Positions 51,264-62,000 of a DNA stretch of 64,000 bases are shown piece by piece. A program made the position numbers and the translations under genes. The DNA comes from Coriobacteriia bacterium. Lineage in GTDB: Bacteria > Actinomycetota > Coriobacteriia > Coriobacteriales > Eggerthellaceae. Each line of letters opens with the position of its first letter. The stretch's first letter is position 1. The notes under the pieces were generated by a model. The model searched no databases and had not been told where the DNA came from. It saw nothing but the letters and a program-made list of their open reading frames with translations. The DNA lies in NCBI GenBank assembly GCA_030530215.1, contig JAUMVJ010000002.1, positions 124,001 to 188,000 of the forward strand. Direction: 5' to 3'.

Positions 51264-54200
51264 CTACTTGGTTTTCACTACCTTCTTTTTGCTCCAGTTG
51301 GAATAGTAGGTTTTGCCATCGACCACCTTGTAGGCGCGAACTTGCACATAGTAGTTCTTCTTGCCCTTAAGCTTGCTCACCTTTTTGGATTCGACGCTGG
51401 AGCCCTTGGCTTTCACCGTCTTCGCGTCCTTCATGGATTTATTGGTGGAGTAGCGTACCTGAACGCCGCTACGCTCGGTTTTGCCCTTCTTCCATTTGGC
51501 TTTGAATGCCTTCTTTGCCTCGGAAACCTTGAGCTTGCTTACCTTTTGAGGCTTGATGGTGTAGGTCAGGGTGACCTTGCCCGTGTACGCTGCACCATTG
51601 GCTGTGACGACTACCTGGTAGGTGCCCACCTTTTTGCCGGCTTGGACTTGCACGGTGTAGTCTAAGCCGTCTGTGAGGGTTTTTCCGCCCAAGACGACGG
51701 ACTTCACGTACGGTTTGCAGGTTTTGCCGGTGTAGGTGAAGCTCTTCTTTGAAAGTGTGACTTCGGCATCGGCGATGAAGGCGGATTCCTTGTTCCATTT
51801 TGCCACGAGCTTGATATCTCGTTTTATGCAGGTCGAGAAGTCGAAGAATTTGCCGTTGAGCTGCCAGCCGACGAAGACGTAGCCTTCACGTTTCGGGTTG
51901 GCGGGCTTTGTTACGTTTGCCGTTACTTTTACCGTTTGGGATTCAACGGCGCTGCCGCCAGCCGAATCAAAGCTTACGGTGTATTCGACGTCTCTGTAAG
52001 TAGCCTCAAGCTCAACGTCGGTATCTCCCATGATGAAGCTCGTTTTTGCTGCGCTTGCATCCTTCAGCTCGATATCGCCCGATGCGATCTTCCAGCCGTC
52101 GAACTGCTTGCCGTCAAGGGCTTCTGCGGCTACCACGGTAACCAGGTCGCCGTTTTTAGCGGTCTCGGATTTCTTCCCGTTTACGAGGAAAGTGTTCTTG
52201 TTTATCCCTTCCTCGTCTTCCCCTCCGGTGAGGGTGATGCTGTGCTCCCCGCCAAGACTGTAGCTATATTTGGCCACTTCGGTTTTACGGTTGTCTACCA
52301 AAGCATAGGCGTACAGAGAGCAGCTTTCCGTGATTTTGATGGGCTGCGGCTCCGAGCTGGATTCCGAGTTGGAGTACTCGAGGTAGTCGCTGTCTGCGGG
52401 ATCGGCAGCTCCCGGTTTTGCGAGGGCATAGAAAATCTGTACCTTAGCGGCGTTACCCCAGCTTGAGTTTGCCAAAAGTTCTACAAGCTGCATCTGCTCG
52501 GACGAGCTGTTGAGCTTGGTTTTAGGGGCGCCGATCTTGGGGAGCTTGAACGTGCGGCTGATCTTGTGCTCCGCATCGTATTTATCCTTGAACGTGCCGG
52601 TGACGGTAAAGGAATTGGATGCAATGATTCCGTCTAGGACTGAGGTGCCCCAGGTGGCTTCGGCCGTGCAAGATTCGTCGTCTTTAAGCTTGTAGTTGAT
52701 GCTGCTGGGCAGATAGCTTCTGCAATCGCTTGCTTGATCGATGGAGACGTCTGCAAGGTCGGTGGTTACGCTGTCGTAGCGTTTGTCGGGGCCGGTTTTT
52801 GCCAGCCACGAGACGGTGATGGTCTTATCGGTTTTGTCGACTTCCACCGAGTTGGCGGCAACGCCGTTGATAGTTGCAACCACTGAGCTATCCCAGGTGA
52901 ACTGCCAGCCGCTTCCGGGGAGCTTCATGCAGATGCTTCCCTTGTAAGTGGTGTCGCCCTCTACTACATCGCCGGCATCTGATTTATCGGCCTTTTGCCA
53001 GGTAAAGGAAACCTCGTTGTTGGCATCGTTGATCACGCTCTGGTTTTTGTCGGTGCGGCTACCGTCGGCAGCAATCGTTGCGCCGGCGACGATGCTTGCG
53101 CTGGCAAGCTCAGAGGGGAATTTGCCGCCGATGGTAGGAGCGGCAACCTCCAGCTTCAGCTTGGAGACGACGGGCTGGTAATTCGCTTCAAGCTCAAGGC
53201 TCTCGGCTACCTCGGAGAGCGTGACGGCGTGGGTCGACTCGTCTTCGCTTGCGTCTTTAGGAAGGTTTTCCCATCCGACGAATTCCCAGCCGCTGACGCT
53301 GGGCGCCTTAACCGTTAGGGACTGCCCGGCCTCGACGCTGTGACCAACTGAGGTCACCTGGGTCTTGGAATCGTTGATGTCGCGTCCGTTTACCTTTACG
53401 GTGTACGATCCGTCGTCCGGGCAGTCGTAGCTTGCCGTGAAGCCAATGATCAGATCCACATCGGAACTCGAGTTTCTGCTTGTTTCGAAGGAAGTGGTCA
53501 CATTGTCGACGGTGGGGGTTCCAAGTGAAGAGGAGGCCACCTCGATGGCGGCTTGGATGCTGGAGGCATCTCCCGTGAGCTTGATGCCGTAGTAATACGT
53601 TAGGAAGTTCTCGATCCTGACAACGTAGCTGACCTTCTTTTGGATAACGTTTCCGGAATCATCCTTCACCTCGGTGACTTCTTGTTTTGTTGTGCCTGCG
53701 TCGTACTCGATCCATTCAGCACTAGGCTCGATGGTGCTGCCTTCAACGTCTTCCATCTTGAGCTTGGTGACGGGAGCGTTGGCAAGGTATTCGCCGTACT
53801 TGCCACTGGTTTCGGCGGTCGAGAGAGCATCCCACGAGCTATCTTCGCCAATCGTCATGTTCAAGGAGGAAAGAGCCGCGGGGTAGTGGGCGCTAAGCGT
53901 TGCATCTTCCGTGGGCATGGTGAGGACGGTGTTGTTGCTGGTATAGATCTTGGTGGTGCCGTCCGAGGTCTTGAGCTCCCACCAGGTGGGGTTTTCTCCC
54001 TCTTCGTTGGCATAATCGCTCGTTACGAATTTAACCTCGGAGCCGGCAACGTACTTCAAGGTCTTTGTCTCGTTGTTCCCGTATTCGAGGGTGAGCGTTT
54101 TGGAGTCTGGGTAATGCGCGCGTACTGTGGCGCTGCTCTCGGGCATGGTGAAGCTAGCGGTACCGTTTTCGGGATAGAGCCTGGTGCTGCCATCGCCGCT

Positions 54201-56750
54201 GCTAAGGGTCCACCAGTCGGGATCCAATCCGCTGTCCTGGTAGTCCTGGGTTTTCAGTTCTACTTCGGTGCCGTAAGCCACGTTTTCGGAGCGAATGGGC
54301 TCATCGGATGCGCCGTAGCAAGTCAGCAGAGGCTCTACGGGCGTGCCAACAAGGTAGAGCTTGCTGTCTTTGACGGAGATGGAGTATTCGGGCTTGTCGG
54401 AGCTGAATACGCTTGTGGCTTGTTCGCCGAGATTCGTGACTATGTTGCCGTTGCTGCTTAGAAGATGCTCGCCCGTGGAGAAGCCTTCAACGCTTATGCC
54501 TATTTTGCTGCTTGTTGCCAAGGCTTCATCGTTTACGCCGCCAACTATATGCTTGTCTCCCTTAAGGTATAGATTGCTGTTTGCGCCGTCGTCGCCGGCG
54601 GTGTTGCCGGAGATTTTAATGCTGCCGCACAGCTTGAAGGAATTGGAGCTGGTGGTTTCGTTGCAATAGACGCCGCCGCCGTTACCGCTGGCTTCGTTCT
54701 GGGAGACGGTTATGCCGTTTAGAGTGAGGTTCTTCTCAAACCAGATGCCTGCACCGTTTGTGGCGGAGTTCCACCTAAGGCCGCTCTGGCTTGAGGAATT
54801 GAGATTCAGCTGGTTTAACGAATAGAGGGCACCGCCATTTCCTTTGGCCGTGTTGCTGTTGATGCCCGACGTTTCGCTGAGTTCGATTTTAGTGGAACTG
54901 TCGTTGTTGTAGATGCCGCCGCCGTTACCAGATACGCTGTTGCCTTTGATCTGGGAGTCGGCAAGCTCGATAGTGCAGCCATCGTCGTCCACGTAGATGC
55001 CGCCACCGTTACTCGCCTTGTTGTTCTGAATCGCAGAATTCGATTCGGCATGGATCGTTGCCACGTCGTTGAGGTAAAGGCCGCCGCCGTCTTCGCTTGC
55101 GGTGTTTCCTTCGATGGTGGATTCGCTAAGCGTATAACTTGTGCCGTTGTAGCAGTTGTAGACGCCGCCACCATCTTCGCTGGCGGTGTTTTCGGAGATA
55201 GAGGAATGATTCTTCAGTTCCACGACGCCGTTTTTGGCATTGTGGTAGATTCCGCCTCCGCTGCCGTACTGAACGCTGTTTTTGGAGATGCTTGAATTGT
55301 TGAGCGTGATCGTGGTGTCGTCGTCGTTCACGTAGATGCCGCCGCCATCGCAAGACGGGGTGGTGTAGCCGGAAGGATACTCTATCTGCGCTTCGTTGCC
55401 TTCGATCTTGGAACCGTTGGTAAGGTGGACCTCGGCGCAATCGTTGAGGTAGAGGCCGCCGCCGTCGCCTTCTGAGGTGTTGCCCGAGATGGAGCCGTTG
55501 TTCAGATTGATTTCGGTTCCGTTGTAATAGCTATAGATGCCGCCGCCGTTGCCGTCTTCGGCGCTGTTTCCGGAGATGGCTCCGCCGTTTTTCAGGTATA
55601 CGTAGCCACCCGAGGCGTTGTGATAGATGCCGCCGCCTTCATCGGCATAGTTGCCGTCGATCTTGCCTTTGTCGATGGTGATTTCGGTTGAGCTTGCGTC
55701 TACAAAGATGCCACCGCCGTTGTCCTTTGCGTGGTTGGAGCTGATTTGGCTGTCGGCGCCGTCGATCGAGACTTCAGCGTCAGATTTATTGATGTAGATG
55801 CCGCCGCCGTCGTCTTCGGCGGTGTTGTTGAAGATTAGGCAACGATTTGCGCGGCTGTCGCTTTCAAGGGTGATCTTGGCCCATCTTTCTGACAAAGCAA
55901 CGCCGCCGCCATCGCCGGCCGCTCTGTTTGAGTCGATGAGGCTCCCGTTTTTGAGCGAGATGCTGCAGCTCTTACCGGTGACGGCAACGCCGGCACCGTC
56001 TCGTTCGCTGTGGTTTTCCGAGATCTCGCTGTGGTTCATTATGAGTTTGGATTCGGCACCCTGCAGGGTGACGCCACCGCCATCGCCCGTTATGTTGTAA
56101 CCGGTGGCGAAGAAGCTTGTGTCCGATGTATTGCCGACAACGGTGACATCGTTGAGCTCAAGCGTGGAATAATTTCCGTCAAGAAGGATTCCGCCTGCGC
56201 CTACACCTGCGCCCCCTGTGATTAGGGCGCCCCATTCGTACTGGGATCCATGGTCGGGATCGAACTTCCAGAACAGGGAACTAACCCATTCGCCCATGTG
56301 GGCGGTCTTTTGCTCTTTTTCATTGCCGCCGTTAACGGTTAGCTTTGCGTTCTTCCTAAGGCAGATAACATCTCCCTTGGATTTTCCGTTATAGAGGTCG
56401 TCACTATCGGTTGCCGCCAAATGGCGATCAAGGACATGCCCGTGCATGTTGAGCGTGTAGTTTCTTCCCGAAGGGACAACTATGCGCATGTCTTCAGTGT
56501 TCCAGTCACCATGCATGTCGATGGTGACGTCGACGTCAAGGTCGTCCGCGTCGTCGAAAAGATCCTCAAGATCGGTGTATTCGTCGGTATGGGAGCTCCC
56601 GTTTTTCGTGTAAGTGAGCGAGCCGGAGTTGGAGTAGCTGTGTGCCGCCCAGGCAGGGGTGCTGTTCATAGAGAAGGCTGCGATGGCTGCAAGGACGACG
56701 AGCCCGAAAAAGAGCGCTCGGGCGGACGGTTTTGCGAATGCTGAATCCAT
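51264..56750 (-). CDS. Giant secreted or surface protein: right-handed beta-helix, InlB-type and Ig/Fn3-like repeats
   Basis: A 1828-residue exported protein. Residues 1-36 are a signal peptide (hydrophobic core, cleavage near PAWA-AHS). Residues ~170-760 contain roughly 20 repeats of the form GGGIYxNxxxxxIxLxxxSxIxxNxAxxxG, a parallel beta-helix as in polymorphic outer-membrane-like and pectate-lyase-like adhesins. Several modules with WWxLxxxDGxTxxY and an xAHYP end follow, then one InlB B-repeat (VSFDSAGGSAVESQ ... REGYVFVGWQLNGK). Two Ig/Fn3-like modules close the protein (SFTYTGKTCKPYVKSV; KVSKLKVSEAKKAFKAKWKKGK). There is no LPxTG sortase signal, so anchoring is unclear. An adhesin or cell-surface matrix role is inferred. 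Single-gene transcript. Confidence 0.85.
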   Translation of the reverse strand: MDSAFAKPSARALFFGLVVLAAIAAFSMNSTPAWAAHSYSNSGSLTYTKNGSSHTDEYTDLEDLFDDADDLDVDVTIDMHGDWNTEDMRIVVPSGRNYTLNMHGHVLDRHLAATDSDDLYNGKSKGDVICLRKNAKLTVNGGNEKEQKTAHMGEWVSSLFWKFDPDHGSQYEWGALITGGAGVGAGGILLDGNYSTLELNDVTVVGNTSDTSFFATGYNITGDGGGVTLQGAESKLIMNHSEISENHSERDGAGVAVTGKSCSISLKNGSLIDSNRAAGDGGGVALSERWAKITLESDSRANRCLIFNNTAEDDGGGIYINKSDAEVSIDGADSQISSNHAKDNGGGIFVDASSTEITIDKGKIDGNYADEGGGIYHNASGGYVYLKNGGAISGNSAEDGNGGGIYSYYNGTEINLNNGSISGNTSEGDGGGLYLNDCAEVHLTNGSKIEGNEAQIEYPSGYTTPSCDGGGIYVNDDDTTITLNNSSISKNSVQYGSGGGIYHNAKNGVVELKNHSSISENTASEDGGGVYNCYNGTSYTLSESTIEGNTASEDGGGLYLNDVATIHAESNSAIQNNKASNGGGIYVDDDGCTIELADSQIKGNSVSGNGGGIYNNDSSTKIELSETSGINSNTAKGNGGALYSLNQLNLNSSSQSGLRWNSATNGAGIWFEKNLTLNGITVSQNEASGNGGGVYCNETTSSNSFKLCGSIKISGNTAGDDGANSNLYLKGDKHIVGGVNDEALATSSKIGISVEGFSTGEHLLSSNGNIVTNLGEQATSVFSSDKPEYSISVKDSKLYLVGTPVEPLLTCYGASDEPIRSENVAYGTEVELKTQDYQDSGLDPDWWTLSSGDGSTRLYPENGTASFTMPESSATVRAHYPDSKTLTLEYGNNETKTLKYVAGSEVKFVTSDYANEEGENPTWWELKTSDGTTKIYTSNNTVLTMPTEDATLSAHYPAALSSLNMTIGEDSSWDALSTAETSGKYGEYLANAPVTKLKMEDVEGSTIEPSAEWIEYDAGTTKQEVTEVKDDSGNVIQKKVSYVVRIENFLTYYYGIKLTGDASSIQAAIEVASSSLGTPTVDNVTTSFETSRNSSSDVDLIIGFTASYDCPDDGSYTVKVNGRDINDSKTQVTSVGHSVEAGQSLTVKAPSVSGWEFVGWENLPKDASEDESTHAVTLSEVAESLELEANYQPVVSKLKLEVAAPTIGGKFPSELASASIVAGATIAADGSRTDKNQSVINDANNEVSFTWQKADKSDAGDVVEGDTTYKGSICMKLPGSGWQFTWDSSVVATINGVAANSVEVDKTDKTITVSWLAKTGPDKRYDSVTTDLADVSIDQASDCRSYLPSSINYKLKDDESCTAEATWGTSVLDGIIASNSFTVTGTFKDKYDAEHKISRTFKLPKIGAPKTKLNSSSEQMQLVELLANSSWGNAAKVQIFYALAKPGAADPADSDYLEYSNSESSSEPQPIKITESCSLYAYALVDNRKTEVAKYSYSLGGEHSITLTGGEDEEGINKNTFLVNGKKSETAKNGDLVTVVAAEALDGKQFDGWKIASGDIELKDASAAKTSFIMGDTDVELEATYRDVEYTVSFDSAGGSAVESQTVKVTANVTKPANPKREGYVFVGWQLNGKFFDFSTCIKRDIKLVAKWNKESAFIADAEVTLSKKSFTYTGKTCKPYVKSVVLGGKTLTDGLDYTVQVQAGKKVGTYQVVVTANGAAYTGKVTLTYTIKPQKVSKLKVSEAKKAFKAKWKKGKTERSGVQVRYSTNKSMKDAKTVKAKGSSVESKKVSKLKGKKNYYVQVRAYKVVDGKTYYSNWSKKKVVKTK

Positions 56751-56784
56751 AGTGGTCTCCAGTGGTTATTGTCTTGTCTTTAGA

Positions 56785-56806
56785 AAAATTATTCCAAAAT
56801 AATTTT
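56785..56806. promoter_or_regulatory. AT-rich palindrome AAAATTATT-CCAA-AATAATTTT in the surface-protein promoter region
   Basis: Perfect 9+9 bp inverted repeat 35 bases upstream of the surface-protein start. It may overlap the promoter -10 or be an operator; no classic -35/-10 pair was fixed. Confidence 0.4.
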
Positions 56807-56989
56807 AGCTTATGACATGTTGCCATTCGGTGACCACGGCCGCTTTGTCGGGGGGTTTGAGCTTCGCTTTCGGCTTGCCGGGCGAAGGCGCCGTTGCTCG
56901 AGCTCGCGGGCTCAAGTGAGATGTTTTTGATTTTCGTTATTACCGCCGGCGCTCAGCATGCCGTTTGGCCGCCGGTGCTGGTAGCTCGG

Positions 56990-57373
56990 TTATTGCTGCG
57001 AATAGTCGCACATCTGGCATTGCTTGGGGGCGTCGCCGCTTACTTTGCGATAGAACATGCCCGACCAATGACAAATCTCTTGCAGCACCGGTACCACGCT
57101 GGTGCCCTTCTCGGTGAGCGAGTACTCCACGCGCGGCGGGATCTCGTCGTAGCTTCGCCGCGCCACGATGCCGTCGGCGATGAGTTCTTTCAGGGAAGAG
57201 GAAAGGACTGCGTCGGATATGTTGGTCATTTCGTCTCGGATGCCGCTGTAGCGCAGCGTGCCCTTATTGCCCAACACGCAGATTATGCGCGACTTCCAAC
57301 GGCCGCCGAATACGTCAAGCCCGTACTCAAGCGGGCAACGGATGTCTTTTTCGAGTTTGCGTTTATGCGGCAT
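56990..57373 (-). CDS. HxlR-family transcriptional regulator
   Basis: A 127-residue winged-helix regulator. The HxlR signature is clear: IRCPLEYGLDVFGGRWKSRIICVLG, then LRYSGIRDEMTNISDAVLSSSLKELIADGIV and PPRVEYSLTEKG. The N-terminal Cys in RCPLEY is the residue used for redox or aldehyde sensing in several family members; a CQMC pair lies at the C-terminus. ATG 57373 follows TAGGGG. It diverges from the small ABM-like gene at 57555, which it most likely controls, a common HxlR arrangement. Confidence 0.88.
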   Translation of the reverse strand: MPHKRKLEKDIRCPLEYGLDVFGGRWKSRIICVLGNKGTLRYSGIRDEMTNISDAVLSSSLKELIADGIVARRSYDEIPPRVEYSLTEKGTSVVPVLQEICHWSGMFYRKVSGDAPKQCQMCDYSQQ

Positions 57374-57554
57374 AGCGACCCCTACTTTCCTTCTTCTACA
57401 CCCTACGGCAGAAGCATGCTGCACGCTAGTTACTATGGGGAATATTAGTGACTCATCTTTTGCCCCATATCTGGGAACTTCCGAGCCGCCCGCGTATCTT
57501 GAGCATCAGTAAGCGGGGCAGATGCCCCGAGGGCTCCGAAAAAAGGAGAGAACG

Positions 57555-57845
57555 ATGCAGGTTAAGGCATATCTTCAGGTAATCATGACCATCAATCCCG
57601 AGAACCGCCCGGCAGCAGCCAAGGTGTACAACGACTATCGCCAGCCCTTCCTGGATGAAATCGAAGGCGCACTGACCAAGGAGTGCCTCATTCGCGATGA
57701 GGACGTGCAGGTTATCCACGGCTTCGATTCTATGGAGCACGCAAAGGCATACCTTGAAACCGCGCTGTTCACCGAAAAGGTAGCTCCCGGCCTCCAGCCC
57801 ACCTGGGCCGCCGATCCGGACATCCGCTTCTACGAGGTGCTCTAA
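57555..57845 (+). CDS. Small ABM-like (dimeric alpha/beta-barrel) protein
   Basis: A 96-residue protein with the pattern of the antibiotic-biosynthesis-monooxygenase-type fold: a first strand VKAYLQVIMTINPENRPAAAKVYNDYRQPFLDE, a central strand QVIHGFDSMEHAKAYLETALF, and a final strand IRFYEVL. Related proteins are quinol monooxygenases or stress-responsive dimers. AAGGAGAG precedes ATG 57555. It is controlled probably by the divergent HxlR regulator. The hairpin at 57872-57911 may end the transcript. Function uncertain. Confidence 0.6.
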   Translation: MQVKAYLQVIMTINPENRPAAAKVYNDYRQPFLDEIEGALTKECLIRDEDVQVIHGFDSMEHAKAYLETALFTEKVAPGLQPTWAADPDIRFYEVL

Positions 57846-57871
57846 GCGAGTATTATCTCTCAAGCAAGCGA

Positions 57872-57911
57872 AAGGAACCTCGCTGGGGCTTCGGCTTCAA
57901 CGAGGTTCCTT
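57872..57911 (+). terminator. Hairpin between the ABM-like and YeiH genes
   Basis: AAGGAACCTCG (57872-57882) pairs perfectly with CGAGGTTCCTT (57901-57911) around an 18-nt loop. Few T residues follow, so termination may be partial; the YeiH start is only 25 bases further. Confidence 0.55.
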
Positions 57912-57935
57912 GTGTCATGAAAGGCTCATTCAACC

Positions 57936-58955
57936 ATGCTGAAAACGATTGTCTCCAAACCGTTTGCCGTAGCTTGTGCGCTCACCCTTGCATGCTCGGT
58001 TTTGGGGAGCCTGCTGGCGGGGCTTCCTTATTTTGCGGTTTTGGGGGCGCTGGTAATCTCGCTTATTCTTGGTATCGCATGCCAGGTGGCACGACCTGCT
58101 GTTGCATACGCCGCTCCGGGCATCGCGCTTATTTCGAACAAGTTCCTGCGTGCGGGCATTATTCTGCTTGGTTTCAAACTGAACCTTATAGCCTTGGCTC
58201 AGGCCGGGGTGAAAACCATTGCATTGGCCTGCGTGGTGGTAACGGGAACCATCATTTTGACCTATGCTCTGGGGCGTCGCTTTGGCGCAAGTAAGCACTT
58301 GGCTATTCTTGCCGCTTCGGGTACGGGCATATGCGGTGCGGCGGCGGTTATGGGCATTGCCTCGCAGCTTCCCTCCAGCAAGGAAGAAACCGCGCAGCAT
58401 GCCGAGAATAAAGTGGTTGCCGTGGCCATCGTGGCAATTCTGGGAACCCTGTTCACCCTGGTGGACATTGCGGTAGGGCCTCTGCTAGGTATGACCGCGA
58501 CGCAGTTCGGCGTGCTGGCAGGCGGTTCGTTGCACGAGATAGCCCATGCTGTAGCGGCAGGTGGCACCGGCGGGGGCGAGAGCCTGGACATCGCCATCAT
58601 CACTAAGCTTTCGCGCGTGTTATTGCTGGCTCCGGCGGCCATAATCATTGGGCTGTGGTACCGCAGGTCGGAAAAGGCGAAAGAGGGTAGCCAGGGCAAG
58701 GTGCCCATTCCTTGGTTCATGGTTGGCTTCATCGCCGCCAGCGTTATAGGAACCTTCGCCCCGCTGCCGCATGAGGCGTTGAGTGGCCTGGTGAGCGCAA
58801 GCTACCTGCTGCTCGGTATGGCTATGGCTGCCCTGGGCATGACGGTGAACTTCCGCGCGCTGCTTACCGGCGGCCGCAGTGCCTTTGCCGCGGCTCTCAT
58901 TGCGTCCGTGGTTTTGCTTGTCTTCGTTTCCGCTGTTGCGCTCTTGTTCTTCTAG
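57936..58955 (+). CDS. YeiH-family (UPF0324) putative sulfate/anion exporter
   Basis: A 339-residue membrane protein with about 9-10 hydrophobic segments. Characteristic blocks: RAGIILLGFKLNLIAL, ASGTGICGAAAVMGIAS, GGSLHEIAHAVAAGGTGGGESLD and GMAMAALGMTVNFRALLTGG. The family is described as putative sulfate or sulfite exporters, and transported substrate is not established for most members. It is on the same strand as the ABM-like gene and convergent with the mechanosensitive-channel gene 82 bases away. Confidence 0.88.
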   Translation: MLKTIVSKPFAVACALTLACSVLGSLLAGLPYFAVLGALVISLILGIACQVARPAVAYAAPGIALISNKFLRAGIILLGFKLNLIALAQAGVKTIALACVVVTGTIILTYALGRRFGASKHLAILAASGTGICGAAAVMGIASQLPSSKEETAQHAENKVVAVAIVAILGTLFTLVDIAVGPLLGMTATQFGVLAGGSLHEIAHAVAAGGTGGGESLDIAIITKLSRVLLLAPAAIIIGLWYRRSEKAKEGSQGKVPIPWFMVGFIAASVIGTFAPLPHEALSGLVSASYLLLGMAMAALGMTVNFRALLTGGRSAFAAALIASVVLLVFVSAVALLFF

Positions 58956-59037
58956 GCAAGCCTAGAAGAACTTAGACGCCACTCTTGTTGGCTCCGTCGT
59001 GCCTCTGGTATATGGCCAGATAGCTGACAGAGGTATC

Positions 59038-62000
59038 TCATTTCGCTTCCTCGTCGTTGCCAATGGTCTTGGCGGCCTGTTCCTGCTGCTCTTTGAAACG
59101 GTCGGCCTGACGAAGCTCGGCAAGGTTTTCAGCGCTGCGCATCTCGGAGGTTTGCCCGTGGGTGAACTCGAGCCGGTAGGGCGCAATGTCGTTGCGCGAA
59201 AGCACAAGCTTCATCTCGCGCTTCAAAGTGCGCTCAAGCTGGCCGCGGTCTTGCTCGTCGCAAGTTGCAACGATGCGAATGGTCATCGAGGAGTCGGTGA
59301 GATCGATAACGCCCTTGTAGAAAGGACCATCGGTGATCATGGGAACCCTCTTGCGAATCTCGGGCAGCTCTTCGGCAAGCACGTTTTCAAGATGGGGCAG
59401 CGATTCGCCGAGCGGCAAGATGATGTCGACGTTGGCGTAGGAGTCGAGCTTGGTCTTGTTCAAGACGTTCGAAATTCCGCTGTTGCGCAAAACCAGCACG
59501 TCGCCGCTGCCGTTCTTGATCTTTGTTGTGCGCACGCCGATTTCCATTACTGTGCCGGTTTGGCCGCCGACGGCGATGATGTCGCCCACGCGGAATTCGC
59601 CCTCGAAGATGATGAACAGTCCGTTCAGGATATCGGTGACAAGATCCTTTGCGCCAAAGCTCAAGGCAAGGGTAATGATGCCGGCGCTTGCGAGTAGGGT
59701 TGTCGTGTCGACGCCCAGAACTCCAAGGCACCAATACAGCATGAAGATGACCGTACCGTATTTAACGATGCTCGACAGCAGGCGACATATGGTCTCGCCA
59801 TGCGCTCCCAAAACATCGGAAAGCAAGCGCAAAAGCCAGCGCAAGATGGCAGCTACGGTAAGCGCGACGCAGGCGTACATGACGGAGGCAGTGGCGGCAA
59901 ATACGTTGAGCCCGCGCTCCCAGCTGCCCGCAAGGATGTAGCTGATCACCGAGTTCTCGGGGAAGATGCTGTCTTTGAACACCACGGCGAAGCACACGAT
60001 AAACGCGGCTGCGCCCATGAACCAGCGGATGGTCGTCCCTAGCTTTTGCTCAGGTGACTTTTCGTGCCAGTTAAGCGACTGGGTAAGCCAGCGGCTCACG
60101 GCGCTTTCGCTCTTCTTTCGGCGGCCATCGGCCATGGTCACATCTATGACACGTGCGTCCTCGTTGCGCTCGCTTGCCGGCGACGGCGCGGTTTCGACGG
60201 AGCTTTCACGCTTGCGCTCGAACGCGAGCACCAGGAATATGAAAGCGAAGCAGATCGCAGCAAGTGCGGCGGTTGCCTCGGTGAGCGGGCCTCGCTCGCT
60301 CATGAGTTCGCCTTCGTTGCCGGCGACGAAGAGGTAGTAGCCGTCAACCTCGGTGCAAGATGCAAAATACGTTTGGCCGGAAATGGTGATGTAGTCGGAA
60401 TAACCGTTTGCAAGCTGGGATTCTTTGATTCCAACTTCTGTTGCCTGCTTGCCCTGAACGTTGCTGTCGGGATAATAGGCTACTTCGCCACTGCTTTTGT
60501 CGACGGCGAACGCGAAGCCCTCAGAGCCAACCTTGACGCCGTCGAGCACGCGGTCGATCTTCACGCTTGCGAGCAGGTTCTCAAGGCGCATGGGACGCAC
60601 GGCAATTTGCACAAGGCCGTTGGCGTAACCGTCGGAGTCGTGCGTTGCCACGCCGATGAACTGTTGTGCTTCGCCGGTTGTATCGTTGGTGGTTACCGGC
60701 TGCACGAGTTCTTCTTTTCCGCCAAGCAAAGCCCTGAAGGCGTAGGAGCTGTCGTTGGGGTCGGTTGAGAGGCTATAGCTCTTCTGGGGCGTGCTTGCCG
60801 AAATAAGGTCGCCGTTTCCGTCAAGCACGTAGATGGCGGCAATCTGGAGTACATCGGCAAGTTCGCTCAACTTTTTCTTTGTAGCTAGCGAGGAATTCTT
60901 GTCGATGATGTAGGCGGCGGCGCGGCACTTGGAAAGGTAGCGCTCGCTGTATTGATCGCGCAGCGCGTCCGCTCGATCGTCCGCGCGTTGCAGCGTTTCG
61001 CTGATCTGGCTTGCTCTTTCGCTGTTCGTTACCGATTGGCTCGAGAGGGCGAAGAGTGTTTGCATGTAGAAGCTCACGCCGATGACCACAAGGAAGCCGA
61101 TGAGCGATAGGGCGAAAGCTTTTTTCCCGATGGAGCGGTTGTATCGGTAGGCGCCAAGCGTTCTGCCTTGCTGCTGCGTGGGGTCCTTTTCGTCGTCCCT
61201 GATGACATAGACGCCGTAAAGGGCTACGGCCACCATGACCGCAAGGAAAGCGAAGAGGATGACGCCAACGGTGATGGTCCTGCTGGTGGCAAGATCGCTT
61301 TCAGGAACGGCAAACACGTAATAGGCGTCATCGATTTGCGAAACGCCGCAATATAGCTTCTCGCCGCCGATGGTTGCCCAGAAGTGGTTTCCATCGGAAA
61401 GGTCGCCCGCGTCGATGCCGGAGTCGATCGCGTCGCAGCCGATGAGATCTGAGTTCGGGTGATAGTTTATGAGATAGTCCTGCGCCGAGATTTCCATGAC
61501 AAAGCCGTGGCCAAGAACCGACACGTTCTTCAGAACGCTCTCGCTCGAGCCCGTTTCCTCGATGAGTTCCCTTAGCTCGGTGGGGGATTGCTCGATGATG
61601 ACCATGGTGTTGTCATCGATCTTTGCGGCGTAGTATCGATCAAGCCAGTTTTGATCGGTAAGCTCGATTTCCACGGCATCCGAGGCGCCGCCCTTTTTAA
61701 GGCATTTTTTCAGACTGTTGAAGCGCTGGTGGGTGAAGTCGGCTTTCGTGTCTTTCGCCTGCGCGATGATCTTGCCCTCGCGCGAGACGATCATGACGTT
61801 GTCGACTTCGAGGAGCTTTTGGTATTTCTTCATCTTCGAATTCGTCGACTTGAAGCCGGCGTTGTTGTTCGCCATGAAGGCCACGGTTTCGGCCTTGCTC
61901 TGGTAGATGGCGTCGAAGGTCTGCGTGTTCTGCTCGGTTTCATCGCTTGCATCTTTTAGGAGCTGCGGCAAGTTTTCCGCCTGCTGCGCGATTTCTTCGT

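Noticed and set aside
53640-54461. 273-codon open frame opposite the surface-protein gene
   Set aside because: Shadow frame; the surface-protein frame is continuous with signal peptide and repeats.
54600-56200. Repetitive DNA as a CRISPR array
   Set aside because: The repeats are degenerate and codon-phased, encode beta-helix coils, and have no constant repeat length or unique spacers.
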